Below, piece after piece: positions 43,657 to 52,261 of a stretch of 64,000 nt of DNA. Numbering within the stretch: the first letter of the stretch is position 1; the number at the start of each line of letters is the position of its first letter. The notes under the pieces are model-generated. The model was not told the DNA's origin and ran no database searches. It saw nothing but the letters and a program-made list of their open reading frames with translations. The translations under genes and the position numbers were made by a program. Source of the stretch: CBDCFV01 sp963664625 (lineage in GTDB: Bacteria; Chloroflexota; Dehalococcoidia; Lucifugimonadales; UBA3495); NCBI GenBank assembly GCA_963664625.1, contig OY761541.1:1674001-1738000 (forward strand). Direction: 5' to 3'.

Positions 43657-44505
43657 ATGACGACGCGACCTCTCACGATTGACTGTCAAGTGCACTGCTA
43701 CGAGCGCAACCGTCCCGAACGTCCTTGGCACGGACACCTGGAAGGCCCGGAAGAGGTCACCGGCGACGACATGGTTGCGGCCATGGCCGCCGTGGGCGTG
43801 GACGGGGCTATCCTTATCTCGCCCTTCTCGCTGTACCGCTACGATGCCAGCTACGCCCTGGAGGTATATGAGAAGCATCCGGGCAAGTTCGGCTTGGTGC
43901 GGCCCTTCGATCCAAATTCGGAGACTGTCGCTGACGACGTGGCGGAGTGGACTTCCACAACGGGCGTGGTCGGTTGCCGGGTGATGCTGGCAGGGCAGGA
44001 CTACGAGGCAGACCACTCGGGCCTCAACGGCATATTCGCCGCCTGCGCCCGGGCTGGCGTGCCGGTCAACGTCATGGCTGCGGGTAGGCTGCCTCTCCTC
44101 ACCGAGTTGGCCCGCCGCAATGCCGACACCCAGGTCATCATCGACCACGTCGGCTTGGCCCAGCCCTTCGTGCCGCCGGCCCCGCCGGAACCCTTTGCCG
44201 ACCTGCCCAACGTGCTGGCCGCGGCGGAACTGGACAACGTGACGATCAAGATTTCTGGGGCCTGCACCCTGTCCCACGAGCCGTTCCCCTACCCGGACAT
44301 CTGGGACTCGCTGGGCCGGATATTCGACGCCTACGGCCTTGACCGCTGCCTGTGGGGCACCGACTGGACCAGGGCAGTAAGGCTGTTGAACTACGAACAG
44401 GGCGTGGAAGCCTTCCGGGTCACCGACCGGCTATCGGACTCGGACCGGGCCACCCTGATGGGAGGAACGCTGGCCAGGGTCTATAAGTGGACGCCGGAGG
44501 CTTAG
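43657..44505 (+). CDS. Amidohydrolase 2 family protein
   Basis: The protein has 282 residues from the ATG at 43657, which follows aaggag. The fold motifs are seen: IDCQVH near 8-13, VIIDHVGLAQPF near 160, and LWGTDWTRA near 245 with the catalytic Asp. The first metal-binding His of the usual DxHxH is Gln (Q11), so metal use may differ. Family members hydrolyse or decarboxylate cyclic amides and aromatic acids. A duplicate of its last 14 codons lies at 45916-45960. Confidence 0.88.
   Translation: MTTRPLTIDCQVHCYERNRPERPWHGHLEGPEEVTGDDMVAAMAAVGVDGAILISPFSLYRYDASYALEVYEKHPGKFGLVRPFDPNSETVADDVAEWTSTTGVVGCRVMLAGQDYEADHSGLNGIFAACARAGVPVNVMAAGRLPLLTELARRNADTQVIIDHVGLAQPFVPPAPPEPFADLPNVLAAAELDNVTIKISGACTLSHEPFPYPDIWDSLGRIFDAYGLDRCLWGTDWTRAVRLLNYEQGVEAFRVTDRLSDSDRATLMGGTLARVYKWTPEA
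44461..44505. repeat. Direct repeat, left copy, inside the amidohydrolase 3' end
   Basis: The 45 bases from ggaggaacgctggcc to the stop codon recur at 45916-45960 with three substitutions. The two copies bracket the terminator, the toxin-antitoxin operon and its promoter. Confidence 0.9.
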
Positions 44506-44541
44506 CAGCTTCCTGTCCGTGGAAGTAACAGAAACACGAAG

Positions 44542-44576
44542 GGGGCACCGAAGCGATTCGCTCGGCAGCCCCTTTT
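44542..44576 (+). terminator. Rho-independent terminator after the amidohydrolase
   Basis: Stem segments ggggc/gcccc and inner ccg/cgg and agcg/cgct with a small att loop are followed by tttt. It lies 36 bases after the amidohydrolase stop and inside the repeat-bracketed insert. Confidence 0.75.
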
Positions 44577-44606
44577 CGATTACAGTGCGCCCTTAGCGGA
44601 AACTAT

Positions 44607-44655
44607 AGCTTGGCTTGACAGTGCCGGCACCGCATCTGAGTGGAGTTGCCAAGCT
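44607..44655. repeat. Inverted repeat at the edge of the toxin-antitoxin insert
   Basis: Arms agcttggc (44607-44614) and gccaagct (44648-44655) are perfect and 33 bases apart, with a small gtgccggcac palindrome in the loop. The right arm abuts the toxin stop codon at 44656. Confidence 0.55.
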
Positions 44656-45051
44656 CTAGGGAGCATTCAATCGGCTTATCTTCCCGTTCACGGTTTCAGC
44701 GAATACAAGACCACTCGACCCTTCGCTTGCGGAGACAATATCAGGCCACACTTTCACCAATTTCCAGGCCTGTTCCCAGAAAGGCAGATTTGCCCAACGA
44801 CGCGCGAAGATGAACCAAGTGAATCCGCTGCCTTGTACTGCGTGTCTTTCGTTCCTCATCTGGTCCATCGTCAAGATTACCCAAGCCAACTGAGTGTCAA
44901 TCAATGCATCAATCCAAGGTATATCCTTCATCCCAATGAAGTTCCGGTCTCGCGAAGAGTCAATTGTATCGTGAGGACGATTCCTGACATGGAGAGACGC
45001 TATGGCTCGCACTAACGGAGGGGCGAAGTTTTCGTCGAAAAAGTAGTTCAC
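44656..45051 (-). CDS. VapC45-like PIN-domain-like toxin (DUF5615-related)
   Basis: The protein has 131 residues. It begins MNYFFDENFAPPL, the first acidic strand of PIN-like DUF5615/VapC45 proteins; WVILTMDQMRN gives the second conserved acidic site. The start overlaps the antitoxin stop by four bases (ATGA). Toxins of this kind are putative RNA-cleaving enzymes kept inactive by the cognate antitoxin. The lengths and gene order match the VapB45/VapC45 pair of mycobacteria. Confidence 0.85.
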   Translation of the reverse strand: MNYFFDENFAPPLVRAIASLHVRNRPHDTIDSSRDRNFIGMKDIPWIDALIDTQLAWVILTMDQMRNERHAVQGSGFTWFIFARRWANLPFWEQAWKLVKVWPDIVSASEGSSGLVFAETVNGKISRLNAP

Positions 45052-45755
45052 ACTTTTTGAGCTGCGTACCTGGCAAGCAGTTCTTCTTGGAAAGCAATTG
45101 CATATTCCACGTCCTTCCGTGGAATTTCGTAATTCAACGCCACCAAGTCCATGTCGTTCAGTTCTGCCTTATAGTTCAAATAGAGGACTTCGGTAGGGAT
45201 GTGAGGCTCGACGATTACAGGCGATCCAAAGGCAACCCTGGGATTCACCATCACCTCACGACCCACATTGGTCATTCCCCATTCCTCCGCCGGATACCAG
45301 CACACAGGCTCATAGCGATCGTAGTCTACAGGGTCAAAAAGACAGTCTCCCAAAACCTGTTTGAAGGCCATCTGGCTATGCCCAGATAACGGATCAAGAT
45401 CCATCCCGGTGGCGCTGAAGATGTGTACGCGATCGGTCTTGAATCGAAGATCAGAAAAAGGGTAGTCCGAGTCAAACCTTAACTTCGCACGTCTTGCCGC
45501 CATAGTGATATGTTGCCATGAAACGCCAGCCGTATGAAAAGCGTGGATATGACGGATTTCCAGCAGGTCCCGAAACGTAAGGTAAGCATTGCCGCCCAGT
45601 CTCTGGTCTCCATCTCCCCAGAGACCGTGCGTCCCCTTACATGATTTGACAAAGCGACGACTTACACCTTCGGGTACTCCTGACAGGAGACGCACTTCCC
45701 CCACCGAGTAAAACCCACTCGTCAAACGATCAATCACTGCAATTCGATCGGACAT
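45048..45755 (-). CDS. VapB45-like antitoxin with DUF433 domain
   Basis: The protein has 235 residues. A MerR-like helix-turn-helix (YSVGEVRLLSGV) opens it and a C-terminal DUF433 domain follows: NPRVAFGSPVI then IPTEVLYLNYK and RKDVEYAIAFQ. It overlaps the toxin gene and is the first gene of the operon. The HTH would bind the palindrome in its own promoter at 45801-45816, as is usual for toxin-antitoxin autoregulation. Confidence 0.85.
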   Translation of the reverse strand: MSDRIAVIDRLTSGFYSVGEVRLLSGVPEGVSRRFVKSCKGTHGLWGDGDQRLGGNAYLTFRDLLEIRHIHAFHTAGVSWQHITMAARRAKLRFDSDYPFSDLRFKTDRVHIFSATGMDLDPLSGHSQMAFKQVLGDCLFDPVDYDRYEPVCWYPAEEWGMTNVGREVMVNPRVAFGSPVIVEPHIPTEVLYLNYKAELNDMDLVALNYEIPRKDVEYAIAFQEELLARYAAQKV

Positions 45756-45799
45756 CTGAACTAACTCTCGACAATACTTCCCAACCTATGAGGGTCATA

Positions 45800-45827
45800 A
45801 CGATAGCAAACTATCGGTCAGCGTCAA
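45800..45827 (-). promoter_or_regulatory. Promoter and palindromic operator of the VapBC45-like operon
   Basis: On the minus strand TTGACG (45827-45822) and TATCGT (45805-45800) are 16 bp apart. The palindrome cgatag-tttg-ctatcg (45801-45816) covers the -10 box and spacer, an operator position that would block RNA polymerase. Confidence 0.6.
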
Positions 45828-45915
45828 CACTTTCGCCTGCGCCGCCTGCCACCATCGCTGACTGTGCATGGCGCAGGCATTACGCCAATAAGTGCATGTG
45901 TTCGATTTAAAGAGT
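45828..45915. other. Intergenic segment before the right repeat
   Basis: No gene is seen. Bases 45851-45878 (accatcgctgactgtgcatg and on) resemble 48347-48374, a short dispersed intergenic unit. The remaining bases show nothing notable. Confidence 0.4.
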
Positions 45916-45960
45916 GGAGGAACGTTGGCCAGGGTCTATAAGTGGACGCCGGAAGGTTAG
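45916..45960. repeat. Direct repeat, right copy: orphan duplicate of amidohydrolase 3' end
   Basis: This copy would encode GGTLARVYKWTPEG plus a stop, against GGTLARVYKWTPEA in the intact gene. It differs in 3 of 45 bases from 44461-44505. No start codon or gene body precedes it. Confidence 0.9.
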
Positions 45961-45980
45961 CGGACCAGCAACGGAGCGAA

Positions 45981-46015
45981 CACGCCGCCGGGACCGGTCC
46001 CGGCGGCGTGTTTTT
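45981..46015 (+). terminator. Strong terminator after the right repeat copy
   Basis: A perfect 30-bp palindrome (arms of 15 bases, cacgccgccgggacc and its complement) is followed by five T. Its position 20 bases after the orphan 3' end suggests it was the original terminator of the amidohydrolase gene. Confidence 0.85.
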
Positions 46016-46086
46016 GCCCGCAGTCAACAAGCGGAGTTGAGGGCGGAGGTCCCGAACTGCCTGCGGCAGGCGGCGTTGGCTTCGGT

Positions 46087-46374
46087 TTACACACCATCGA
46101 CGATGAAGGTCGTCGTGATGCTGCTCCTGTCCCGAAGTTCGGCCAGTTGCGCGTATTCGGGGTCGTTGCCGTAAGCCTGCGCCCGCTCGAGGTTTTCGAA
46201 CTCTATGACCACCACCCGGTGTGGGGTCCGGTTGCCCGACAAGATTTGTACGGGACCGCCGCGGACCAAGTACTTGCCGCCATGCTTCTCTACGATCCGG
46301 ACAATTTGACTGGCCCATTCGTCGAACTGGGCTTGGTCGGTAATCTCGTTATCAATAATCGCGTATGCTGCCAC
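46087..46374 (-). CDS. DUF1330 protein
   Basis: The protein has 95 residues: AAYAIIDNEITDQAQFDEW, then GGKYLVRGG and RVVVIEFENLERA. These match the DUF1330 ferredoxin-like dimeric fold of unknown role, a family common in SAR202-type genomes. It lies 96 bases downstream of the NCS2 permease gene on the same strand. Confidence 0.85.
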   Translation of the reverse strand: MAAYAIIDNEITDQAQFDEWASQIVRIVEKHGGKYLVRGGPVQILSGNRTPHRVVVIEFENLERAQAYGNDPEYAQLAELRDRSSITTTFIVDGV

Positions 46375-46470
46375 GTCAAAAACCTCTCTATCAGTGTGTT
46401 GGTTTCACACTTGGACTGTACCGAGTATACCATTTGGCGCAGATGGCGCCCAAGTCCGTCCCGGATGCCG

Positions 46471-48198
46471 TTAGGCATCGACCTGCACCGTAACTATGTC
46501 GATGCCGTGATATTTCCGGTGGCGGACGGAAGACGCGTAGTGGCGCAGCAGGCGGAACGAAATTTCGCTCACGTCGGGCGTTTCGGCCTGCTCACTCATG
46601 TAAGCGATCCGGTCTTCAATGTTCTCCTCGTAGGACACTGCCAGGAACTCCATCTCGACCGTCCTGGATCGGGGACGCGCAACGAGGACGAGACGCGGCG
46701 GCCTGTCTTCCGCGTAGTCATCGCGCAATTGCAACATGCTGGACAGGGTCTCCTCGCCTGCGGCGCAGAGCCGCTCTATCGAATCCTGGCCCCATCCCAT
46801 CCGGTCGCCGAGGTCCCGCAGAAAGTTGTCGACGGCTGGCAGGGCGGACATGTCCAACTCCGCCTCCATGCGCCGGCGGCGGGAAACGGTCATATCCAAG
46901 ACCATCGACATGAAGACCGCAGCCAGCACACCGGCGACGACGCTGCTTCCGAAGGCGGCATCCCAAGGGCTGCCCAAGGCTTCGGACAGGACATTCCGGG
47001 ACTGCAAGCCGATTGCGATGGACAGGGAGACCCCGGTCACGGCGGCCTTCTGCCGGTTGAGTCCGTCCTGGAAGACGGCGCGGGCTCCCTCCATGAAGAG
47101 GAGGCCCATCAGAACAATGAGGACGGCCCCGGTCACCGGCTTGGGTATGGTCAGGATGATTGCCACCACCTTGGGCATCAGGGCCAGGGCAATGAGCATG
47201 GCACCGATTACGAACCCGGTGCGGCGGGCGGCGGACCCGGTGAAGGTGACCAGCGACATGGACGAGGGCAGGTATATGAGCGCCGGGACGATGCCCAGGA
47301 TCCCGGACAGGAGCACTCCCACTCCTCCGGCGTGCAGCGTTCCCTGCACGCTGCGGAAGTCAACGGCCCTGGGCCTGCGCTGGGAGGCCTGCTGTATGGC
47401 CGCCCCTTCGTTGCTGGCCTTGACGGCCACCACGGCGCTGACAATGAGAAACACCGGGAGGAGAGCAAGGAAGTGGCTGTCGTAGACCGGCGCCAAGCCA
47501 GGCCAAGCTTGGAACTCCGGCAGGGCAAACCAAGGGGCCTCCAACGCTGTCCTTGCGTCGTAAGCCCCCAGCAAAGCGGCGACGGCGCAGCCGACCAGTA
47601 TGGTCGCAGGAAGGGCCATCATGCTCAGCAGTCCCCAACCGCGCAGGATCAGGACCGCCGCCGTTGCCAAGGTTACTCCTCCCACCACCGGACCTGTCAG
47701 GGTGGGCAGCCCTGTGGGCACGCTGTCCAGCTTGTCCATAGCTACGGGCATGACGGAGGCGGTTATCACCATAAGAGCCACGCCTGAGACGGTGGGGGTG
47801 ATGATCCGGCGCAGTTGCGGCAGCCAGAAGGCCAAGGCGAACTGGGCCAAGGAGGCGGCTACCACCAAGCTTGACATTACCTGAAACCCATCCTTCGTGG
47901 CGGCCAACGCGCACACCGCTATGAAGGGCGCCGCTGGCCCCATCAGCAGCAGGTGCCCGGACCCCAGCCGACCAAGCTTCGCTGACTGGAGGGCAGTAGC
48001 CGCGCCGCCCGCGATAAGGGACGCGAAGACGGCCCATGACGCGTACCCGGGCCCGCCTCCAGATGCAACGATGAAGGTGGTTGCGATGGTGATGGAGTTG
48101 GACAGCGCCAGCACGCCGCCTTGCAGGGCGACACTCAGGGTTATGGGGACAGGCGGGTTCTCGTCGGGTTCGTAACGTATGTTTTCGTTGACCCGCAT
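46471..48198 (-). CDS. NCS2-type nucleobase permease with C-terminal GHKL-like domain, copy 2
   Basis: About 575 residues from the ATG at 48198, chosen because the next residues (YEPDENPPVP) align with the start of copy 1 (YEADENPPIP). The permease part spans about 20-430, with conserved PFIAVCALAATKDG, AVKASNEGAAIQQAS and GVGVLLSGILGIVPAL. The C-terminal 140 residues hold GWGQDSIERLCAAGEETL, NIEDRI and FRLLRHYASSVRHRKY, shared with copy 1. No clear ribosome site is seen. The substrate is probably a purine or pyrimidine. Confidence 0.85.
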   Translation of the reverse strand: MRVNENIRYEPDENPPVPITLSVALQGGVLALSNSITIATTFIVASGGGPGYASWAVFASLIAGGAATALQSAKLGRLGSGHLLLMGPAAPFIAVCALAATKDGFQVMSSLVVAASLAQFALAFWLPQLRRIITPTVSGVALMVITASVMPVAMDKLDSVPTGLPTLTGPVVGGVTLATAAVLILRGWGLLSMMALPATILVGCAVAALLGAYDARTALEAPWFALPEFQAWPGLAPVYDSHFLALLPVFLIVSAVVAVKASNEGAAIQQASQRRPRAVDFRSVQGTLHAGGVGVLLSGILGIVPALIYLPSSMSLVTFTGSAARRTGFVIGAMLIALALMPKVVAIILTIPKPVTGAVLIVLMGLLFMEGARAVFQDGLNRQKAAVTGVSLSIAIGLQSRNVLSEALGSPWDAAFGSSVVAGVLAAVFMSMVLDMTVSRRRRMEAELDMSALPAVDNFLRDLGDRMGWGQDSIERLCAAGEETLSSMLQLRDDYAEDRPPRLVLVARPRSRTVEMEFLAVSYEENIEDRIAYMSEQAETPDVSEISFRLLRHYASSVRHRKYHGIDIVTVQVDA

Positions 48199-48285
48199 GT
48201 ATTCCACGCAACAAGACGGTGCCCTGCCCCTTTCCACCCGTCTCCACGGGCGCAAGCCCTTCGGCCAGAGGCAGGCTACTTACCC

Positions 48286-48311
48286 TGTCATTCCCGCGCA
48301 GGCAGGAATCC
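48286..48311. repeat. REP-like palindrome, copy 2
   Basis: Starts tgtcattcccgcgcaggc and ends aggaatcc; it matches the copy at 185-210 with two differences. It lies in the 190-base gap between the permease and lipoprotein genes. Bases 48347-48374 hold the unit shared with 45851-45878. Confidence 0.65.
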
Positions 48312-48389
48312 AAGCCGGGGGCAGGCGCCTACTCCCATCGCTTGGGACCATCGCTGCCTGTGCATGACGCCGGCGCCAGCCCTTGGGAG

Positions 48390-49598
48390 CTATTGTAACC
48401 CAATTTCCTGAACGGAGAGGAGGACTTCCTTGTAGTTCTGGTCGAAGCCGTAGGCGCGAAGCTCTAGGTCGCCGGGACCGGTGTCCATGAAAAGAGGCGA
48501 GTAGGCCCTGAACTTGAAGGAGTCGCCGTCCAGTTCGTATTCCATGGGGGCAACTGTGAGGTCGGTGTCCCATACCTCCATGGGACCCAGGTCGGGCAGC
48601 AACACGACGGTAGGTTCGTCGTGTCCCTTGTAGAACACCGCGAAGGCCGCGCCTTCGCCCATCATCGGGCTGAAGAGCATAGATTCCTGCTCCAATTTGC
48701 CTTCAGCCTCCAACGCTCCTGCGGATATGAAAGGCCCAACCGTCCAGGTTACGGCGTCAATAGGCTGGGCGCCGGCGAGGGCGTCGTTCTGTTCACGGTT
48801 GAAGAAGGTGGGCAATGCGCCGGGGTTCTTCTGGCTGATGGCGCTGCCGTCCATGCCGCCGCCGCTGGGCGCACCGCCCATGACGGAGGGATTTTCTATG
48901 GGGCTGTCGCCGACGTCATGAACGGACAGAAGGGCATGTGCTCCGTTACCGTCAAACCCGTAGACACGCATTTCCAGTTCGCCGGGGCCGGGAGGATTCA
49001 TAAACAGGGGTGAGTAGGCCGTCAGGGTGAAGGAGCCGCCGGACAATTCGTAGTCCATCTCGGCTACGGTGTGGGTGGTTTCCCATATCTGCATGGGGCC
49101 CATGTCGGGTAGAATCACAACCAAAGGGTCTTCGTGGCCTTTGTAGAAAACCGAAAAGGCTGCGCCTTCACCAATCATAGGCTCGAAGACCATTGCGCCG
49201 TTCTGCAACTCGCCGGAGGCTTCCAAAGCTCCCGCCGATATGAAAGGCTCCAGCGTCCAGTTTACGGCGTCAATGGGCTGGGAGTCATCGAGGGCCGCGT
49301 TGGGGGCGTAGTCTAACGCCGTGCCTGCCGCGCCGGGGTTCTCGTGGACTACGACGCCGGTATCGGAGCCGGAGCCCGCGCCGGAGTCCTGTCCGCTGTC
49401 CTGGGAGCTTGCGCCGCTGTTTTGGACGTCGCCGCCGGATTGGGCGTCGGCAGAACTTTCCGTGCTTTCGCCTGACGACGATTCGGACTCACCACCGCAA
49501 CCCCACACCATCACCGCAAGGCCGATGAGCAATGCAATAAGTCCAATCCTTACAAAGCTGCCGGAATATGCCTGAAGATAGATACCGGGTTTCTTCAT
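48390..49598 (-). CDS. Lipoprotein with two internal homologous domains, unknown
   Basis: The protein has 402 residues. A membrane segment ends in VWGCGG, a lipobox-like Cys, followed by a Ser/Gly/Asp-rich linker of about 45 residues. Two repeats of about 135 residues follow. Both contain QPIDAV-WT, PFISAGALEA, GEGAAF-VFYKGH and AYSPLFM, with paired strands ending AYGFD/VYGFD. I know no named family for this domain. It is presumably surface-exposed and beta-rich. Confidence 0.75.
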   Translation of the reverse strand: MKKPGIYLQAYSGSFVRIGLIALLIGLAVMVWGCGGESESSSGESTESSADAQSGGDVQNSGASSQDSGQDSGAGSGSDTGVVVHENPGAAGTALDYAPNAALDDSQPIDAVNWTLEPFISAGALEASGELQNGAMVFEPMIGEGAAFSVFYKGHEDPLVVILPDMGPMQIWETTHTVAEMDYELSGGSFTLTAYSPLFMNPPGPGELEMRVYGFDGNGAHALLSVHDVGDSPIENPSVMGGAPSGGGMDGSAISQKNPGALPTFFNREQNDALAGAQPIDAVTWTVGPFISAGALEAEGKLEQESMLFSPMMGEGAAFAVFYKGHDEPTVVLLPDLGPMEVWDTDLTVAPMEYELDGDSFKFRAYSPLFMDTGPGDLELRAYGFDQNYKEVLLSVQEIGLQ

Positions 49599-49854
49599 CC
49601 CTACACCTCATCAGCCCCCACCGCACCAATCCCGTCTCCGGTCGGGGGCCGCTCACCGGAAAATGAAGCCGGGGGAACCCAGCTTCCTTACAATGGTACG
49701 GCCCGCGGCAATCGGGGAGCAACGGTTTCGACCTCGGGTTAAGGTCAATTCGTATCTGCGAAGGGTCCACAGCGGTGTCCCATGCCAAGTTGTGCTCTAC
49801 CTGGCTCGGCTTTGAGGAACGCGCGGCATTCGAAGCGTTGCTACGGCCAAGGAT

Positions 49855-51351
49855 TCAGCGTTCCTGCGCCGGTCGAGGCACCCGACGCGGTGCACTTTCT
49901 ATTTCCTGCAAGCCGCTCAGGTCCAGGGGCGGCAAGTCCACTTGGATAAACCCATGCACCCCATTGGCCAGCTCGTTGTACCTTTCAAACCAGGACGCCA
50001 ACCGTCGGCGCCATGCCTCCAGCCCGCCGCTGGCGTGGAGTTCGAAGACCGCCTCCCGCCCGTCCAGACCCGACGATACTTGGTCCCAAGCGAGTTGCAG
50101 GAGCGCCGCCCGTTGCAGCGCGGTGTAGCCGCCTCCGCCAAAGGCGTCTTCCAGTTCGGCGGCCATCTGCGGGTCGGCGAAGTCGGTGTCGGCAGGTGCG
50201 TTAACCAGCGACGAGCCGGGGAGACCACGCAGGACTTCACTCATTCGCTGGCGGACCCTCAGGGTGTTGATTCCTGAAGCGGCCACGTGTAGCTGGTTAG
50301 GCAAAGCATGACCACTCACCGTCGTCTCCGGGTCCAGTTCCGCCGCCGTCAGGCAGGTGCGGGTGGTCTGGACGTTGATGGTCAGTTCTGCCAGTTGCTC
50401 GATTGTCTGAGGGTTGTCCTTCAGGCCCATGACTTCAGCCAAGGCGAGAGCGAGAGCCAGTGTCAGTTCCGACTTGGCGAGCCAACCGTAGCTGTGATGC
50501 CAAAGCAGCCAGCACACCAGTGAATGCCGCCGGTTCCGGTCTATGGGTTCTCCAGTGAAAACGCGGGATCGGGGGATGAAAACTTTCTCCATCCAGACCA
50601 TGGAGTCCAGTTCGTCAAACCGACTGCTCAAGGGCGACATGAACCGGTTCCGGTGCCTGGCGGCAATCCGGCGCGACACCACCCGCAGGCCGGGTGCGTT
50701 CACCGGCACGATGAACCACAGGTTCCTCCCACTGCCCGGCGGCAACTCATTCCTGCTGGTAATCAACAGGTCTTCGGCGAAGGGGGTACTGGTGTGCATC
50801 TGGATCTTGCCGGACACTACAATGCCTTCAGCCGTGTCGCTGACCAAGCGAAGCGCCACACGCTCGTTCTCAGCTTCACGGAGTCGCGTCCCGATCAACG
50901 GCCCGCCTCCGGCGAAGGTGAGAAACCGGCCGGTCTCCGACAGAGACTTCAGATAGGTCTCAGCCGCTTCAATCTCCTCGGAGGAGTGGTCAAGCCGCTT
51001 CAGGGCATTCACCATCCCCAAGGCAATCAATGCGCCGTAGCCTGCGGTGTGGGTCATGTTTCCGCCCGTCACGAAATGCACGGCAGAGATAGCCTTTCCC
51101 AAGCGTCTCAAGTCCGCTGACGTCTTAGGCGGGGTAAGCGCGAGTGGATGCCGATGACCGTTTCCGTCGGGCCGGGTCAGCAGGATATCCTGCCAGTCAG
51201 CGTCAAAGTGGCGGTCATACCACGCAACGTACTCATCCACCATAGCCGAGGTAGAAGGGTGTGTCGTAACGTCTTCCACGGCGCCTTCACCCAGCACCCA
51301 TACGTCGCGCCCGTCACGCAGACTCTCTTTATAGTCAGCCCCTGTCCTCAT
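49855..51351 (-). CDS. 4-hydroxyphenylacetate 3-hydroxylase family (HpaB) flavin monooxygenase
   Basis: The protein has 498 residues, the normal HpaB length. MRTGADYKESLRDGRDVWVLGEGAVEDVT at the start (first 20 given in part) and HTSTPFAEDLLI and NRFMSPLSSRFDELDSM are family-like. These FADH2-dependent monooxygenases hydroxylate phenols or chlorophenols or act in 4-hydroxybutyryl-CoA dehydratase-like branches. The Cys/His cluster ligands of the dehydratase are not evident. No HpaC reductase is adjacent. The weak ribosome site leaves the exact start slightly uncertain. Confidence 0.85.
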   Translation of the reverse strand: MRTGADYKESLRDGRDVWVLGEGAVEDVTTHPSTSAMVDEYVAWYDRHFDADWQDILLTRPDGNGHRHPLALTPPKTSADLRRLGKAISAVHFVTGGNMTHTAGYGALIALGMVNALKRLDHSSEEIEAAETYLKSLSETGRFLTFAGGGPLIGTRLREAENERVALRLVSDTAEGIVVSGKIQMHTSTPFAEDLLITSRNELPPGSGRNLWFIVPVNAPGLRVVSRRIAARHRNRFMSPLSSRFDELDSMVWMEKVFIPRSRVFTGEPIDRNRRHSLVCWLLWHHSYGWLAKSELTLALALALAEVMGLKDNPQTIEQLAELTINVQTTRTCLTAAELDPETTVSGHALPNQLHVAASGINTLRVRQRMSEVLRGLPGSSLVNAPADTDFADPQMAAELEDAFGGGGYTALQRAALLQLAWDQVSSGLDGREAVFELHASGGLEAWRRRLASWFERYNELANGVHGFIQVDLPPLDLSGLQEIESAPRRVPRPAQER

Positions 51352-51423
51352 AATTCACTGTCCAGTCGAGCGAGTTCCTGGTGGAGAGTTAACCGGCGGA
51401 GACCAACGCAAGTCCGGCGTCTC

Positions 51424-52038
51424 CTAATCCCCGCCCAGAACCACCCGGACGATGCGCTTTTCCAGGGCAAGGGCCAACTGGGTGGTCAGGTCCAGCCTTT
51501 CGTGATTGCCGATGGCGCCGATGAAGGCTACGCCGAGGATGCGGCCCACGCGGAAGTCGATGACGGTGGAGGAGATCAGCCCGGCGATGCCGCCCTGGAG
51601 CACCTTGAGCGCTACAGCCTCGTCAAAGAAGCCGTTCACTTCCAACCGCTCGGCGGATATGAGTTGCTGGTCGCCGCCGACGTTTTCCCCAAGGTTCTCT
51701 TCAAAGTCCTTCAGGAAAACGTCGGTCATCCAACCGGAGACGGACTGGGGGTTGTCGAACAAGTGGGCAACGGTCGCGGCGGCAAAGTTGAAGCCGTCGT
51801 GGGTGAAGGCGGAGGAGGTCTCTCCGAATTCCCGCATGAACCCCGTCACCCGGCCCGCGGCCGCGAAACGCTCGGCGGTGTTGCCGGAGAAACCGTGTTC
51901 GGCCATGGTGGCGTTGTCCAGCGGGCCCTCCCGCACCATGTTGTAGGCCCGAAATTCCTCGGGCAACTCGTCCTTGTTCAACACCATGAATTCGAGAGCG
52001 TCGGTAGTAACGCTGAAGGTGGCTCTTTCTAACGCCAT
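51424..52038 (-). CDS. Conserved-looking hypothetical protein
   Basis: About 204 residues from the ATG at 52038, with ggagg 14 bases upstream, a long spacing. There is no signal peptide or membrane segment. Features visible are a mid-protein NFAAATVAHLFDNPQS and a hydrophobic LQGGIAGLISSTVIDFRVG near 150. I do not recognise the family. The next gene downstream on the strand is the HpaB-like gene 72 bases away. Confidence 0.55.
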   Translation of the reverse strand: MALERATFSVTTDALEFMVLNKDELPEEFRAYNMVREGPLDNATMAEHGFSGNTAERFAAAGRVTGFMREFGETSSAFTHDGFNFAAATVAHLFDNPQSVSGWMTDVFLKDFEENLGENVGGDQQLISAERLEVNGFFDEAVALKVLQGGIAGLISSTVIDFRVGRILGVAFIGAIGNHERLDLTTQLALALEKRIVRVVLGGD

Positions 52039-52144
52039 AATGAAAGACGGTACCTCCGTCAGACTTGGGGTGATAAGCAAGCAAAGACTTGTCCCGCAAC
52101 AGCCGGCAACCATCTCAAGTCGACCGGCTGTTGCGCTTCCACGT

Positions 52145-52210
52145 CCCAGTCGTCATTCCCGCGTAGCCTACCCCCGGCCCGGATTCCCGCCTTCGCGGGA
52201 ACGACTGGGG
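52145..52210. repeat. REP-like long inverted repeat, copy 3
   Basis: Outer arms cccagtcgt-ttcccgcg and cgcgggaacgactggg pair over about 66 bases, and an internal ttcccgccttcgcgggaa palindrome lies at the right. It sits between the BNR-repeat gene and the hypothetical gene. Confidence 0.7.
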
Positions 52211-52261
52211 AAGGGGGCGGGAATCCAATGGCGGGCTATTTCAACCGCCCGGAACGGCCGC

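Noticed and set aside
44607..44655. A tRNA gene
   Set aside because: The arms form an inverted repeat, but no anticodon stem, T loop or D arm can be built.
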